A DNA stretch of 64,000 bases from positions 41,057,754 through 41,121,753 of the forward strand of contig OV884011.1 of assembly GCA_930367205.1 (NCBI GenBank). Direction: 5' to 3'. This document shows positions 31,184-42,087 of the stretch, one piece after another. The DNA is from Acanthosoma haemorrhoidale. Lineage: Eukaryota > Arthropoda > Insecta > Hemiptera > Acanthosomatidae. The translations under genes were made by a program, and so were the position numbers. Positions within the stretch are counted from its first letter, which is position 1. The number at the start of each line of letters is the position of its first letter. The notes below the pieces were generated by a model that was given only the letters and a program-made list of their open reading frames with translations, searched no databases and was not told where the DNA came from.

Positions 31184-31711
31184 TTATTGGTTGTTCTCGA
31201 ATTTTTCAATAACATTGTACAAAAACGTCAATGATTTTGAAACATAATCAAACAGTTCACACAATTTAATACATTTTTTCAAAATAATATTTGGTGATAT
31301 TAACATTATATATGGTGTAATGTTTTCATTTAACAATAGTGTCCATGGATAAACATGTTCAATTTTCAACCATCTTACTTTACCTCTTTTCGTTAGTGAG
31401 ATGTTAATATTTTTTAATTGAATCGAATCATTTTCTTCTGTGACGCTCGCTGCATCAGTTTTTATCTTTTTTTTCTTCTTGAAATGATCCAAGATGTTTG
31501 AAGACCTGGCTCTCAATTCATCCCATTGTTCTTTGTCTAGGTAGATTGTAGATTTCTTGTCGACTAGAGCTACCAAATGCACTCCAACAGAGAGCCCCAC
31601 TTTTATACACTTTTTAAATAAATAATTGAGTGGATAGACAGTTACTAATGCTAACTCTGTTGTGTATTGAACCATCATCGTTGTTAAACTGAGCCCTCTC
31701 TCTTCTCTCAA
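31184..31711 (-). CDS. Uncharacterised Polinton ORF, possibly PC4-like DNA-binding
   Basis: 175 residues, intact. Residues 35-75 alternate beta-like strands (KVGLSVGVHLVALVDKKST) and the segment IYLDKEQWDELRARSSNILD, which resembles the strand-helix end of PC4-type single-strand DNA-binding domains. A Lys run (HFKKKKKIKTD) follows. Several insect viruses and Polintons carry such ORFs. The assignment is weak. It is minus-strand and converges with 30313-31038; both end in AT-rich sequence with AATAAA motifs around 31080. Confidence 0.4.
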   Translation of the reverse strand: MREERGLSLTTMMVQYTTELALVTVYPLNYLFKKCIKVGLSVGVHLVALVDKKSTIYLDKEQWDELRARSSNILDHFKKKKKIKTDAASVTEENDSIQLKNINISLTKRGKVRWLKIEHVYPWTLLLNENITPYIMLISPNIILKKCIKLCELFDYVSKSLTFLYNVIEKFENNQ

Positions 31712-31778
31712 GGTGATTATTTTTTTTTTTATAGTTTAAAAAATGGGAGGTTAGTTTTTATTAATTTTTTTTTTCATG

Positions 31779-32174
31779 TTAGTACCCAAGATAATCAATC
31801 TCTGATTCATCATTATAACTTACACTTTCGTTATTTTCCTCACCATCAATGTGGTGATGTCTTTCCTCAAAGTAAAGTTTGCTCAACAGGATTTTTATAC
31901 CATAGAGAGTCGATCCTGTCATACAGCACAAACACGTATCAGGTCCCTCTCTAGCTTCAGGATCACTCCAAATGCAAGTAATGTAATGTCCGTTGGATTG
32001 TTCATCTGTTCCAATTAACTTTGCGTAATGGTATAGTTTATCAATAAGTTTTCGAACATTTATAAATGTTAAAATATTTTGATGGTCTAGTGCGATAGAA
32101 GGATATTCAAGGAGGAAACGTTCATAATATGGAGAACCTTCTAGACTTCTTAACACATCCATGACTAAAGACAC
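31779..32174 (-). CDS. Uncharacterised Polinton ORF
   Basis: 131 residues, intact, starting MSLVMDVLRSLEGSPYYERF, with a Cys-rich stretch (GPDTCLCCMTGSTLYGIKIL) and an acidic tail (EENNESVSYNDESEID). I do not recognise it. It lies between two other minus-strand ORFs, about 70 and 110 bp from them. Confidence 0.4.
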   Translation of the reverse strand: MSLVMDVLRSLEGSPYYERFLLEYPSIALDHQNILTFINVRKLIDKLYHYAKLIGTDEQSNGHYITCIWSDPEAREGPDTCLCCMTGSTLYGIKILLSKLYFEERHHHIDGEENNESVSYNDESEIDYLGY

Positions 32175-32281
32175 AATACATATGCATGAGGAAAAATGAT
32201 TGCTATTACATCTTAAAAGGAGAAGAAGGGGAAATTTGTTATAAATATAAAAAAAAAATTCACATTTTTGATATTTTTATT

Positions 32282-32840
32282 TTACCGTATTTCAACAATT
32301 TCAAATTTTAATTTGAACGAATTTTGTGGACCTCTTCCCTCGTAGGTCATAAAAAAGTTTCCTATACAAAAAAAAAATTATAAATAACAGGATCGTTTAA
32401 TAACAAAAAAAAATTTATTTACACTTTAAATTATAATTACCATTATAACTATTTAATTCTTCTTCCGTCACAATTTTTGAGTAGCGATGAGGTAAAAATA
32501 CGGCGTACGTTTCCCTAATAAACGGCTGTCCATGTTCTTCATCATTGAACCAATCTTCCAGCGTTGCCAATAATGTAGGACCGTATTTGGTTGTAATTAT
32601 TTTTAGGGCTAAAATTCTATATTTTTGGCCTATTTACAGTTCGTCAATACGGTATTCTTTGACAGTAGCGAGGTTAAATTTTTCAACCAGAAATTTATCA
32701 TTTGTACACATCTAAATAAAAAAGCTATTATAAGTTCATATTCATATGACGTTTTTAAAACTTTAAAGTTTTTAAAAATATTAAACAATAATACTCACGG
32801 TTGTTTGTAGAAGCAATGCACTTTTCGAAAGTAAACACTG
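32282..32840 (-). pseudogene. Small Polinton gene with two introns (replication-type protein?)
   Basis: Reading minus: a non-coding first exon (about 32840-32799), donor gtgagt, acceptor ttag directly before an ATG (32711), coding exon 32711-32441 (FLVEKFNLATVKEYRIDEL, then KIITTKYGPTLLATLEDWF and YAVFLPHRYSKIVTEEELN), donor gtaatt, acceptor tatag, last exon 32361-32282 (FFMTYEGRGPQNSFKLKFEI) with a stop at 32284-32282. Both introns have consensus ends and the second joins coding frames. A TAA at 32634-32636 interrupts the first coding exon. The TKYG and FLPxRY pattern occurs in small insect Polinton proteins; a ssDNA-binding role is a guess. Confidence 0.55.
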
Positions 32841-32864
32841 GTTTGTACAAAATGCTGCTTCTTT

Positions 32865-33050
32865 CAGGTATATATATTTAACACCCCCCTCCCTTCTCAA
32901 AACAACAAAACTTTAAATTGATGTAATAAAGTTCGCCCCATTCTAAAAACACCAAAAAAGACTTTGTAAAAGATCAACTAGTCTGGTTTCTAAAAAAAGG
33001 GGAAGTTTTTGAGGATATATATATATGCATTGCACTTCTGCAGTTCATTC
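32865..33050. promoter_or_regulatory. Divergent promoter region between small gene and PolB
   Basis: On the right, a TATATATATA tract at 33015-33027 is followed by ttcattc (33044-33050), matching an arthropod initiator at normal spacing upstream of PolB. On the left a tatatatattta tract (32869-32880) stands about 30 bp from the presumed start of the minus-strand gene. The interval is about 140 bp and includes a run of C (ccccccctccc-like, 32883-32893). Confidence 0.5.
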
Positions 33051-33138
33051 TGTCCTTCCTTTTCGTACTGGTCATACGATCAAATAGCGTAAGTTTTAAC
33101 AAGCATTTATTGTTTTTAAGAGAATTATTTTTATATCT

Positions 33139-36100
33139 TTGATAATGTTTTGTTGTAATATATGTAACTCTAGCTATGATTATAAGAGAGATTTAAACAT
33201 TCATTTAGCAATTGATCACAAGCTTCAACCCCGTTACATTTGTAGAATATGTGGAAAAGGGTTCGCTACAATGTCAAATCAATACATACATGAAGGATAT
33301 TGTAGTAAATTTAAAAAATCTCAAAAAATATGTAAATTAGGTAAACGTACCTTTTCTGATATTTGTCATAGTTGCATCCAAGGGCATGATGTAACCGAAA
33401 ACAACAATTTAATTACTGGTCCCAGGTGTAGCTCATTGGAACAGAATCTTTCTCCGCCAATTATTAAAAAGGCAAAAAAAATTTTTTTTTCATCTGAACC
33501 ATCAAAAAAAGATCTTTTAAAACTCTTTTCTTTTTTGGATGATGATGATGATGAAAACGTAGTTAGTTATAAGACAGCTTTCGAAAACCGAATAGTCTAT
33601 TATTACTTACGATCGTCAAAACAAAAAAAGGTAGAATTCATGGATTTAAAGTCCTTTGTGGAACATTTAAGGAATAAAATTAAAAAAACTTTAAATAATT
33701 ATTTAAACTCTTTTAAAACTATAAAAGTAAATTTCGTTTTTGAGGCCCAGTTTATAAACGTTAGCGGCGAGATATGCGATAGAGCCTTTAAAACTAGAAA
33801 CAAAGAACTATATGTTTCGAACGATTTAGATGAGTTTATTTCTAGCGCCATTGACAAGCTTACCAATGAATTAGAAGAATCAAAAAATCCGGGTGGTCCT
33901 TAAGTAGTATAGACGGACTTAGACTCAAATTTAATAAATATTCACCATTATCAGCATCACGTGGATGTTGTATAGTTTTACCAAACTCTTTAAAAAACAA
34001 AAAATGTTGTATAAATGTCAATAATAATGACAATAAGTGTTTCATGTATGCAATATTAGCTAAATTTGTCACAAAAGATCCTCAAAGAGTGTCGAAATAT
34101 CGTAACTTAATGGCAAAATACGATTTTTCATGTTTAAATTATCCAGTTAACTTAAGAGACATAAAACGGTTTGAAAGAATTAATAAAATTTCAATCAATT
34201 TGTACGCTTTAGATGAAAATAATACAGAGGTCTATCCATTAAAAGTTACTAAACAAATATTAGCGGACCATAGAGACTTGTTAATTATAGAAGGTGAAGA
34301 CAAAGAAAAACATGGTAATCATTATGTTTATATAAAACCATTGTCTAGACTCATTAGTAAACAGATAAATAAACATGAAAAAAAAATATAATCTGTAAAA
34401 GATGTTTCACAAGATTCGACAATCGAAAAGGTGATGCGGAGATGCACTTAAAAAATCACACGTTCCTATGCGACAACAACAGCCCAGTTCGAATCGTACT
34501 ACCGACGGATGAACCGTATGCACAATTTAAAAATCCAGAAAGAGGATCGAGAGTAAAGTTTGTCATTTACGGTGACTTTGAAACCATACTTAAACCAATT
34601 TCAGGAAATAGGCCTTCACCCGTCGTTTCCTGGACTGTGGCATATCAAAAACATGATCTTATGTCGTACGGTTTAATTGCTAAAACCGATTGTCCTCTTT
34701 ACGTTTCAACAAAGTTTACATCTATAGGGGGCGAGACGTTGGATCCCATTTTATAAAAAACATTAGAATCGTTTTCTTTATAATATTACGAAAAACAATC
34801 ATTTAAGTGCAATAACTCTACCCCCACCACAGCTAGTAATAATTACTCAAGCTGGTTACAAGAGCAAAGAATAAAACTTTTTGTCCCCGTTTTATTTCAT
34901 AATTTATCTTCATACAATGCTCACTTTATCATTCGCTTATTGGCTGAAACGTCAGGTGATATGACTGTTATTCCCAATACTCACGAAAAATATATCTCTT
35001 TCACGAAAAATATATTCACTACACATGGTATGGCTTGGGATATCATGTTAAAGTTTACCGGAATCCGATTACAATTACTTACCGATTATGATCAAATTTT
35101 ATTTATTGAAAGAGGGATTCGCGGAGGTCTCTGTCAAGTGACTAGAAAGTTTGCTCAAGCTAACAATAAATAAATGAAAGGTGATGGAGAAGCAGCTTTC
35201 GATTCGAATAAACCTACTTCATATATAGAATATCTGGACGCTAACGGATTATATGCCACTGCAATGTCAATGCCTCTACCGTATGGAAACATCGAATGGT
35301 TTCCTAGACCTGACACAATGAATTTGGACATCATTATGAGTTTGGCGGAGACTGATGATATCGGATACATATTAGAGGTGGACCTTACTTATCCTAAACA
35401 TTGTCACGATGTACATTGTGATTTGCCTTTTCTTCCAGATGTTATTACTCCCCCCACTAGTCAATCAGAACATAAGAAACTAATTCCTCACTTAGAGGAT
35501 GGAAAAAGATATGTAATTCATTATCTCACTTTAAAGCAAGCGTTAGAAAACGGAATTCAATTAGAAAAGGTGCACAGAGTGTTACGATTTCAACAATCAA
35601 AATGGTTGGAAAAGTACATTTCCTTCAAAACAAATTTACGAAGGGGAGCCAAAAATCCTGTCGAAAAAGATTTTTACAAATTGATGTGTAATGCTGTCTT
35701 TGGAAAAACTATGGAAAATATCAGAAATCGAATAAACATTCAATTAGTCAGCGATAGGAATAAATTAAGAAAACTTGTAGCTAAACCCAATTTTTTAGAC
35801 TCCACGATAATAAATGAAAATTTAGTCGCTGTTCATATGGCCAAAAGCAAATTATTTTTTAATAAACCAATTTATGTCTGTATGTCTATTTTAGATATTT
35901 CAAAAACATTTATTTACGATTTTCACTATAACGTAATGCTTAAAAAATACGATAAAAATTTAAAAAAACTATTATACACAGATACAGATTCTCTTATATA
36001 TTACATAAAAACTGAAGATTTTTATAAAGATTTGAAAAGTATGCTTCATTATTTCGACACTTCGAACTATCCTAAAAACCACGCGTGCTACTCTGAGACA

Positions 36101-36508
36101 AACAAGAATAAACTTGGAGCCTTTAAAGACGAATGTAACTGACAAATAATCACAGAATTTATCACCATAAGACCCAAAATGTATTCTTTCAAATATGTAG
36201 ATGAGAGAACTTCAACTCCTAATGAAATAAAAAGGGCTAAAGGGGTTTCCAAACATTCCCTAAAAAAAATTATAAATCACGAATCTTATAAAAATATTTT
36301 ATTTTGTGATCAAATTAACAAAGATGAAGAGCATGATAAATCTGTTCTCAGAGTTCCGATGAATTTGATTCGTTCTAAAACCCATTTAGTAACCTCAGTC
36401 CAAATAAATAAAAAAGCACTATCGAACAATGATGATAAAAGATTTTTTCTTGAAGATTTAATTACATCTTTGCCGTACAATCATTACAGTTTACAAGTAC
36501 CATCTTAA
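33139..36508 (+). pseudogene. Protein-primed DNA polymerase B (pPolB) of Polinton
   Basis: Order of blocks: two N-terminal zinc fingers (CNICNSSYDYKRDLNIH, CRICGKGFATMSNQYIH), an acidic linker (FLDDDDDENVV), the NNNDNKCFMYAILAKF region, another finger near 34395-34460, Exo I YGDFETI (about 34568), a second exonuclease region (HNLSSYNAHFIIRLLA), motif A YIEYLDANGLYATAMSMPLP (about 35223-35283), motif B KLMCNAVFGKTMENI (about 35680) and motif C YTDTDSLIYY (35975-36004). Breaks: frameshift near 33895, ends near 34391 and 34756, TAA at 35171-35173 and TGA at 36140-36142. The enzyme replicates the element from terminal protein-primed ends. About 1100 codons in all, typical for Polintons. Confidence 0.93.
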
Positions 36509-36525
36509 ACAAAAAATAGAATATC

Positions 36526-37123
36526 ATGTATGTTATAAAAAGATCAGAACTAGCGTTCGATGTAGTGAAAGGGACTCCTGATTCGGTCGGTTATGACTTA
36601 ACCAGGTATATTATTTACTTGATTATATTTAATAAAGATCATCTTATAATAAAATTATGTTTTATTTTTTTTTTTTTATTAGCCCTCATGAGTATACAAT
36701 AAAAGCTGGAGACAAAGTGTTGAAACTCATTTAACTGTTATATTCCCTAAAGGATAATATGGAAGATTAGCGGACCAATCAAGTATGGCGTGGAAAAATT
36801 TTATAAGTGTTATGGGTATAATTTTTCTTATTTAATTGTTTTATTAGTAATTTTTTATTGAAAAATTAACTTTATGCCTATTAATAGGTGGTGTAATAGA
36901 CCCCGATTACAGAGGCACCATTAAAGTTATTTTATGTAATCATTACAAAGAAGATTACAACATTAAAAGAGGAAACAAAATCGCCCAACTTATTTTGGAA
37001 AAATGTAACTTATACGTACTAGTACTTCATATAGGCTTCAACGAAGAACTACCTAAAGACCTCGATGTCGTATTTAACCATCCAAATAATGAAATAACGA
37101 AGGAGGATTTGGATCCAGTATGA
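36526..37123 (+). pseudogene. dUTPase with two introns, 3' part inside right TIR
   Basis: Exon 1 (36526-36605) has motif 1 GTPDSVGYDLT; donor gtatat, acceptor ttattag. Exon 2 (36683-36815) starts with PHEYTIKAGDKV, then shifts frame near 36722 and holds a TAA near 36752, before YGRLADQSSMAWKNFISVMG (motif 2 with Gln where Arg is usual). Intron 36816-36887. Exon 3 reads [15 protein letters not shown] (motif 3) and [12 protein letters not shown] (motif 4). The normal Gly-rich motif 5 is replaced at the end because the TIR is cut by a LINE. The enzyme hydrolyses dUTP to keep uracil out of DNA. Spliced genes in a virus-like element imply nuclear expression. Confidence 0.8.
36766..37114 (+). repeat. 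Right Polinton terminal inverted repeat (truncated)
   Basis: Matches 20832-21181 inverted from tagcggaccaatcaagtatg inward to ggaggatttggat at the outer end. Outward homology stops at 37114, where LINE sequence starts. Confidence 0.85.
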
Positions 37124-38124
37124 GTGCAGAGCACCCCCTTCTAAAGGTGCAGTCAGAAGTTAGCCATAACATGAATAGAAACATAGCCACGGCTATGATT
37201 TCCATTAACTGCACCCAAGCATTCGACTCGGTGTCTCACGAGACACTGTGTCGAATGCTCTGCGACAGAGAATGCCCGGAACAACTGTATTCAATTCTGG
37301 CTAGCTTCCTGAAAAACAGATCGTTGCGGGTGCGGGTGGGTGATAGCTTCTCCGAAGCTGTGCCACTGACCTGTAGAGTACCCCAAGGCGCCGTCTTATC
37401 CCCTGTACTATTCAACGTATACACGTCTGAGATTGTCGGAGCCCGGCACAAAAATACCACAGTTACTGCTTTCGCAGATGACATAGCGGTGTACAGTAGC
37501 AGCATGAGTTCGAAGGTAGCTCTAAGACAGGCTGAAGCAGCCTGTAACCAGATCAGTGAGAGATTGGGAAGACTCAATATCTCTGTAAACGCGGGTAAGA
37601 CTGACTGTGTAATTTTCTCTTTTCAAAAGGGAAAAAGCCCGCTCCCTACTAGTTACATAGTAGGAATGGAGGAAAATTCACCAGCCAACGACCTAGTATA
37701 TCTGGGAATTAAAATGGACAGACACCTCCATTTTAGTAACCATTTTGCGAGGAAGTTGAAGCATTCACGCACGAAGGCTTACCGGCTTACGCACTTATTG
37801 ATTTCGCCGAATCTATCACTGCGTCTCAAGCTACTGATTTACAAGAGCATACTCAGGCCTACTCTGCTGTATGGTGCACCACTATTTCGTTATCTGACGT
37901 ATACAACAGCTAAGAAACTCCAACAATTCCAAAACGGTATACTGATGAAAGTGGTAAGAGGTACTTCATTCGAGCAGCGAAGAAACAGTGAGCTGCATGA
38001 GATATTTTATCTGCCTACGGTGGATGAATTCATCCAGCGTAGACATATCAAATTTTTCGGCTCATTACAATATTTTGTAATTAAATTCCTTTATTGTGCT
38101 ATAATTACAATCTGCCTTTTATAA
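37120..38124 (+). pseudogene. Reverse transcriptase of LINE family 2 (partial)
   Basis: RT blocks: HPLLKVQSEVSHNMNRNIAT, SINCTQAFDSVSHETL (motif A), VPQGAVLSPVLFNVYTSEI (motif B region), VTAFADDIAVYSS (FADD catalytic box), LGRLNISVNAGKTDCV and YLGIKMDRHLHFSNH. The C-terminal block ends at HIKFFGSLQY, where a 51-bp insertion (38076-38126) replaces the normal continuation and produces an artificial end. The reading frame is otherwise open for 320 codons, so the copy is fairly young. No endonuclease or ORF1 is present. Confidence 0.9.
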
Positions 38125-38126
38125 GG
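38076..38126 (-). mobile_element. 51-bp LINE 3'-tail insertion with 13-bp target duplication
   Basis: The insert, read on minus, is the end of another LINE: ccttataaaaggcagattg, then taattatagcacaataaagg. It is flanked by cattacaatattt at 38063-38075 and 38127-38139. The paralogous LINE copy at 48426-48470 has no insert at this point. Confidence 0.85.
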
Positions 38127-38499
38127 CATTACAATATTTAACAAACCCGGTGTTCAACACGATAACCCCCGCTCCGTTCCCCCAACGATGGCAGGACGCT
38201 GTCACGGCTGGAACACTCTAGTCCTAGGTTCTAGGTAGAGATTTAGTTTGTTTTGTTTTGATCCTAGTCTTTAGTGTTTGGTGTCGGTGACAAATAGAAG
38301 GTGAGCCTCATCACCTAGTGAGAATATGAGACTGAGTACTTTTAACCGCAACACAAATCTATTATATTATGCACTCTTCCAAATGCATGTAAATGCAGGA
38401 AGAGGAGAAAATTGTATTCCAAATATTTTGTTATTTTTATTTTTGTACATTGTATTGTTTGTTTGAGGTTTTGAAATAAAAAAAAAAAAAAAAAAAAAG

Positions 38500-39222
38500 G
38501 ATGACATGGCAATGTCATGTGGCAAAAATGTGGCATTTTAACCCTCAGTAGACTCTCACTACCTTCCTGATTCCACCCGCCTCCTTTAGGCATTGCACAC
38601 CCTATATCCTTCTCATACATCCTTCAAATCAAAAACCTAAATAATATCCCTATCCTATACATAGAAAAATATCAACCTATCTCAAACTAACCTATGAATA
38701 AGAAATCTAAATCAAAAACTTAAATAATATCCTAGAAATAAGAAATCTTAAACTATCCTATACATAGGAAAATATCAAACCTTAAGAAATCTCAAACTAA
38801 CCTATCTCAAACTAACCTATGAATAAGAAATCTTAAACTTACTGCTTTAGTAGAATGGCCGGTTCTGGTGCCAAGGCGAAGAATTAAAATTAAACGAAGA
38901 AAATAAGGTTTGTTTTAAGAAAAAGTTTTAATAAAATATAATTACAATCTGCCCTAGAAGGGCAATAGATAATCGAATTAAAATATGATATTCACACTAA
39001 ATTTACAAACTTATTTACTCTTTCATTCAAACCAGAAAGACTATGTATACCCCAACAGTAAACAATAAAAATAAAATAAAGATAAACTATTATTTAAAAG
39101 TAAGTAACGAAATGAATAATGCATGTACAACTCATGAATATATACAAACATAATCATGCATTTACACGAGAAGTAAGCAATTTTTCACAAACCGTAATCT
39201 AAATTTACTTGATATCTTTAAA
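38500..39222 (-). repeat. Flanking repeat, copy 2 (inverted)
   Basis: Reverse complement of parts of 19570-20640, lacking the 310-bp segment of copy 1. Its inner edge is exactly at the LINE poly-A tail. It carries the gccctagaagggc hairpin (38951-38963) and a single tagtagaatggccggttctg arm near 38848-38868. Confidence 0.85.
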
Positions 39223-42080
39223 ATTATTTAATTTTTTTAACTTTTTCAATTTTGAATAGAAATCATTCAGTAATATTTGTGTCTTCAGCCGTGCCAATCT
39301 TTGTTTTTTTGTTCTTCTAAAAATGCCCGTCTTGTTTTTTTGCAACATTGCTATCATATATTGAACGTACATAAATATTGCAGAAGTAAAATTGCACGGG
39401 CAAGTCTATCGGAGGGTGTTGGAGAGATTCAAATCGTTAAAAGTGTATTGACTGTTGTGTAGCCTGTTAGTGTATGATTTAGAAGATATTCAGTTCATGA
39501 TCTCGTTTTTTTAATGTATTCGTGTAGTGCTCACCATAGTCAGTATTGACCCATCTGCTTGCCATTGTGCCAAGTCTGTCTAATTCAGTGGTCTGTATTT
39601 CGAATGTATTTTGAATGTTTATTAGTAGGTTTGGTAATGGTTGTGTTGATGGAGGGACAGCATTTGTGGCTTGAGGGAGTTCACACAATCACCACAGCAG
39701 TTTCTAGGAAGTCAAATTCTATGTGGCCTGGTTTCCTACATGATAGCAAATCACAATGTTTGCAGATAAAAAGATGTTATGTTCAAAGATAGTATGTTGA
39801 TGTGGTGCGGTCGTTTTCCAAAATATTTTCAGGAAGCCAACGCTTGTATGCTGAAACTTTTCAAATGTGGTGGACAAATACTGCTTAAGAGGCCTATTCA
39901 ACAATTAATTTGTGAAACAGGCCGAATACCTAGTTTTTTATTTGAATTTCTTCATTTTTAATTTCAAGACAATACCATGTTTTACAACATTTTCTAATAT
40001 TAAGGCTATAAGGTTGACCCTATCAATATATAATTGTGAATTATTTTAAGTAATATTTTTTTTCAAATTCTACATAAAAATTGGATCATTTATAACCAGA
40101 GCTGGGATTTATGTGTATTTGAGCTTCACTTGCGGTTACTACACTTTCTCAGGACGTTTTTCTTTGAGAGTTCTTCAAACATTATGAAAATTAAAATTCC
40201 CTCTCAATTTCAATTCTAAGATGAGAATTTAGTAGAAATGATGATCCATGTGTTGTATTCACGTAATTTGTAGCCTTATTTATTTGAATAATAAAACTGA
40301 GAATTGAAAGAAACACTGTTTGGAAATGATAAGCTTTGTGTCTGATTCTTAGTTTTCATGGATAACTAAACGATGAATTGTTTACGTTTCTAAATATGGG
40401 GAATACCTTCATACTTACAGTCTCTATCGATCAATATCTTCATTTGAAGTTGTGATTTTATACAATGAACATGAAAGTGTTTGATAATGTGCAAAAACTT
40501 CCGAGACCTAGTTGCCAAGTACATTCGTGAGTTTATTACATTTATTTATTCTAGAATTTTATTTCTACCACCCAACAATGCTAAGCTGTTTAGCATATTG
40601 CTGCATAAAAATATCAAGAAGATAAGGAATGTCAAGGTTAAACAAACTCTCTTAACATATTCAAGTGATTATCACGCGAGTAACCTTTTAATTAATACCG
40701 TGCTTTAGATTTCCGCTTTCATAAAAGTAATATTAACTCTAATTTCATGGATTCGTTGGATAAGACTACTGGTAGAGAATTACTTGACCCAACCACTCTC
40801 AGGAAAAACTATTTACAGACTATATAAATGTTGAACAAAAGAAAATATTGCATTTACGTTTTACATATATTTCATTTTTAGTTAAACATTTCTGTGAAAA
40901 TAAATACATATATATGTACACATTTTACATTACATAAAAATCGCAGTTATAATGATAACCTTCTATTACACATCAGAAACGATGATAAAAAAGTGGAATT
41001 ATTAAACTTAAATTATTCTTTTCTTTGGTTCCGTGGCAAGAACTTTCACTTCCCGTTATGAATTGGATACAACGCTCGGACACCGGCCAAACCGTGTTTT
41101 ACTTTCTAACAAAAAAAAACCCATTTAAATCATTAACTCTTCGTCCGTAGGCTCTCTTTGTTCTGAATTGCCTTTATTGTTCAAATGCTTGGTATGTCTG
41201 TTGTTTCCACAATAGGATTGTTGTTACTTTTTAAAACTTTTTACAAGCCCTTCTAACCTCTTATCGACCGTTCTAAGTGCTTCTTCTGAGTGCCGATGTA
41301 TTGCTGTCAAATGGAATCGAAATAATGGGAATGCTCAATGGGACCCTAGGGTATGAATTTAGACAAAATAGAAGTGCATTTGTCTAACGTACAAGTAGTG
41401 TTTTTGAATACAAGGCGTACGCGTGACAATGACGATTTCTCAAAAACCGTCAGGTAATAAATCACGTCCTTACTCAAAAGCTAGGTATCTTTACTTTTAT
41501 TCTGCTTTGAGTTTAATCTTTTCATTTATATAATCTACAAAAAATAAAGTGTTGATTTTTGAAAATCTTACTTTTTTGCATTGTTCCATTGATGCAAATG
41601 ACACTCAATAAGACGTACGTTTATGCATAGGATTTTAAATTCGCTTTGTCATACGTCTTGTTGTATGATTGAAATCAAACAAGGCAGTGTGTAAAGACCA
41701 CAAAACTTCGTCTTATTGGATTGAATTGGGTTTATATTTGTTCGATACCCTAAGCCGTGGTTGGTGTATTTAAAGTAATTTGGAGAGCCCACCGATTTGA
41801 GCCTGACAGAGTATTGTGACGAGAGGAAACCTGGGCTATCCGATCACTACAATCCCATTACCGGATGGGTACAAGGCTGGACAGCAGACTGAAGGTTCGG
41901 CCGAGAAGAGATCTATTAATACTTTCAAGCATTTATTTACTATTATGCCATACATAGTATTATCCTTGTTACTTATTCTAACAAAACTTATCTTTTAAAC
42001 TTCTAATTGCAACTAAAAGTCTGATGAATAAATACAATAAAATTTCAAAAGTTCATCAGTAAAATGAAACTGTAACTTTA
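39223..42080. other. AT-rich sequence, no gene recognised
   Basis: Only short ORFs (under 80 codons) without recognisable content. Nothing repetitive was matched elsewhere in the window. It may be intergenic or intronic. Confidence 0.45.
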
Positions 42081-42087
42081 TACTTGT

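Larger units (their letters stand above)
20832..37114. mobile_element. Polinton/Maverick (adintovirus-like) element, decayed, with hAT inserted
   Basis: Inverted repeats (20832-21181 and 36766-37114) enclose the hallmark set: retroviral-type integrase near the left TIR, FtsK/HerA-type packaging ATPase, adenain-like protease, minor and major capsid proteins, phospholipase A2, and protein-primed PolB near the right TIR. The length is 16.3 kb, or 13.7 kb without the hAT, within the usual Polinton range. Left-arm genes (integrase, fibre-like, DUF8207-like, ATPase) are on minus; the structural block and PolB are on plus; three small genes at 31.2-32.8 kb are on minus. Most genes contain frameshifts or stops, so it is a fossil. 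The right end is cut by a LINE at 37115. A 6-bp target duplication could not be identified. Confidence 0.92.
37115..38499 (+). mobile_element. LINE family 2, 5'-truncated copy
   Basis: A 5'-truncated non-LTR element with RT (37120-38124, then resumed after a small insertion), a 3' untranslated region with a hairpin at 38299-38316, and a poly-A tail of about 20 A (38478-38498). It cuts the outer part of the right Polinton TIR on one side and flanking repeat copy 2 on the other. A GGAT precedes the 5' junction and follows the tail; four bp is too short to be sure of a target duplication. A second copy lies at 48070-48806. Confidence 0.8.
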
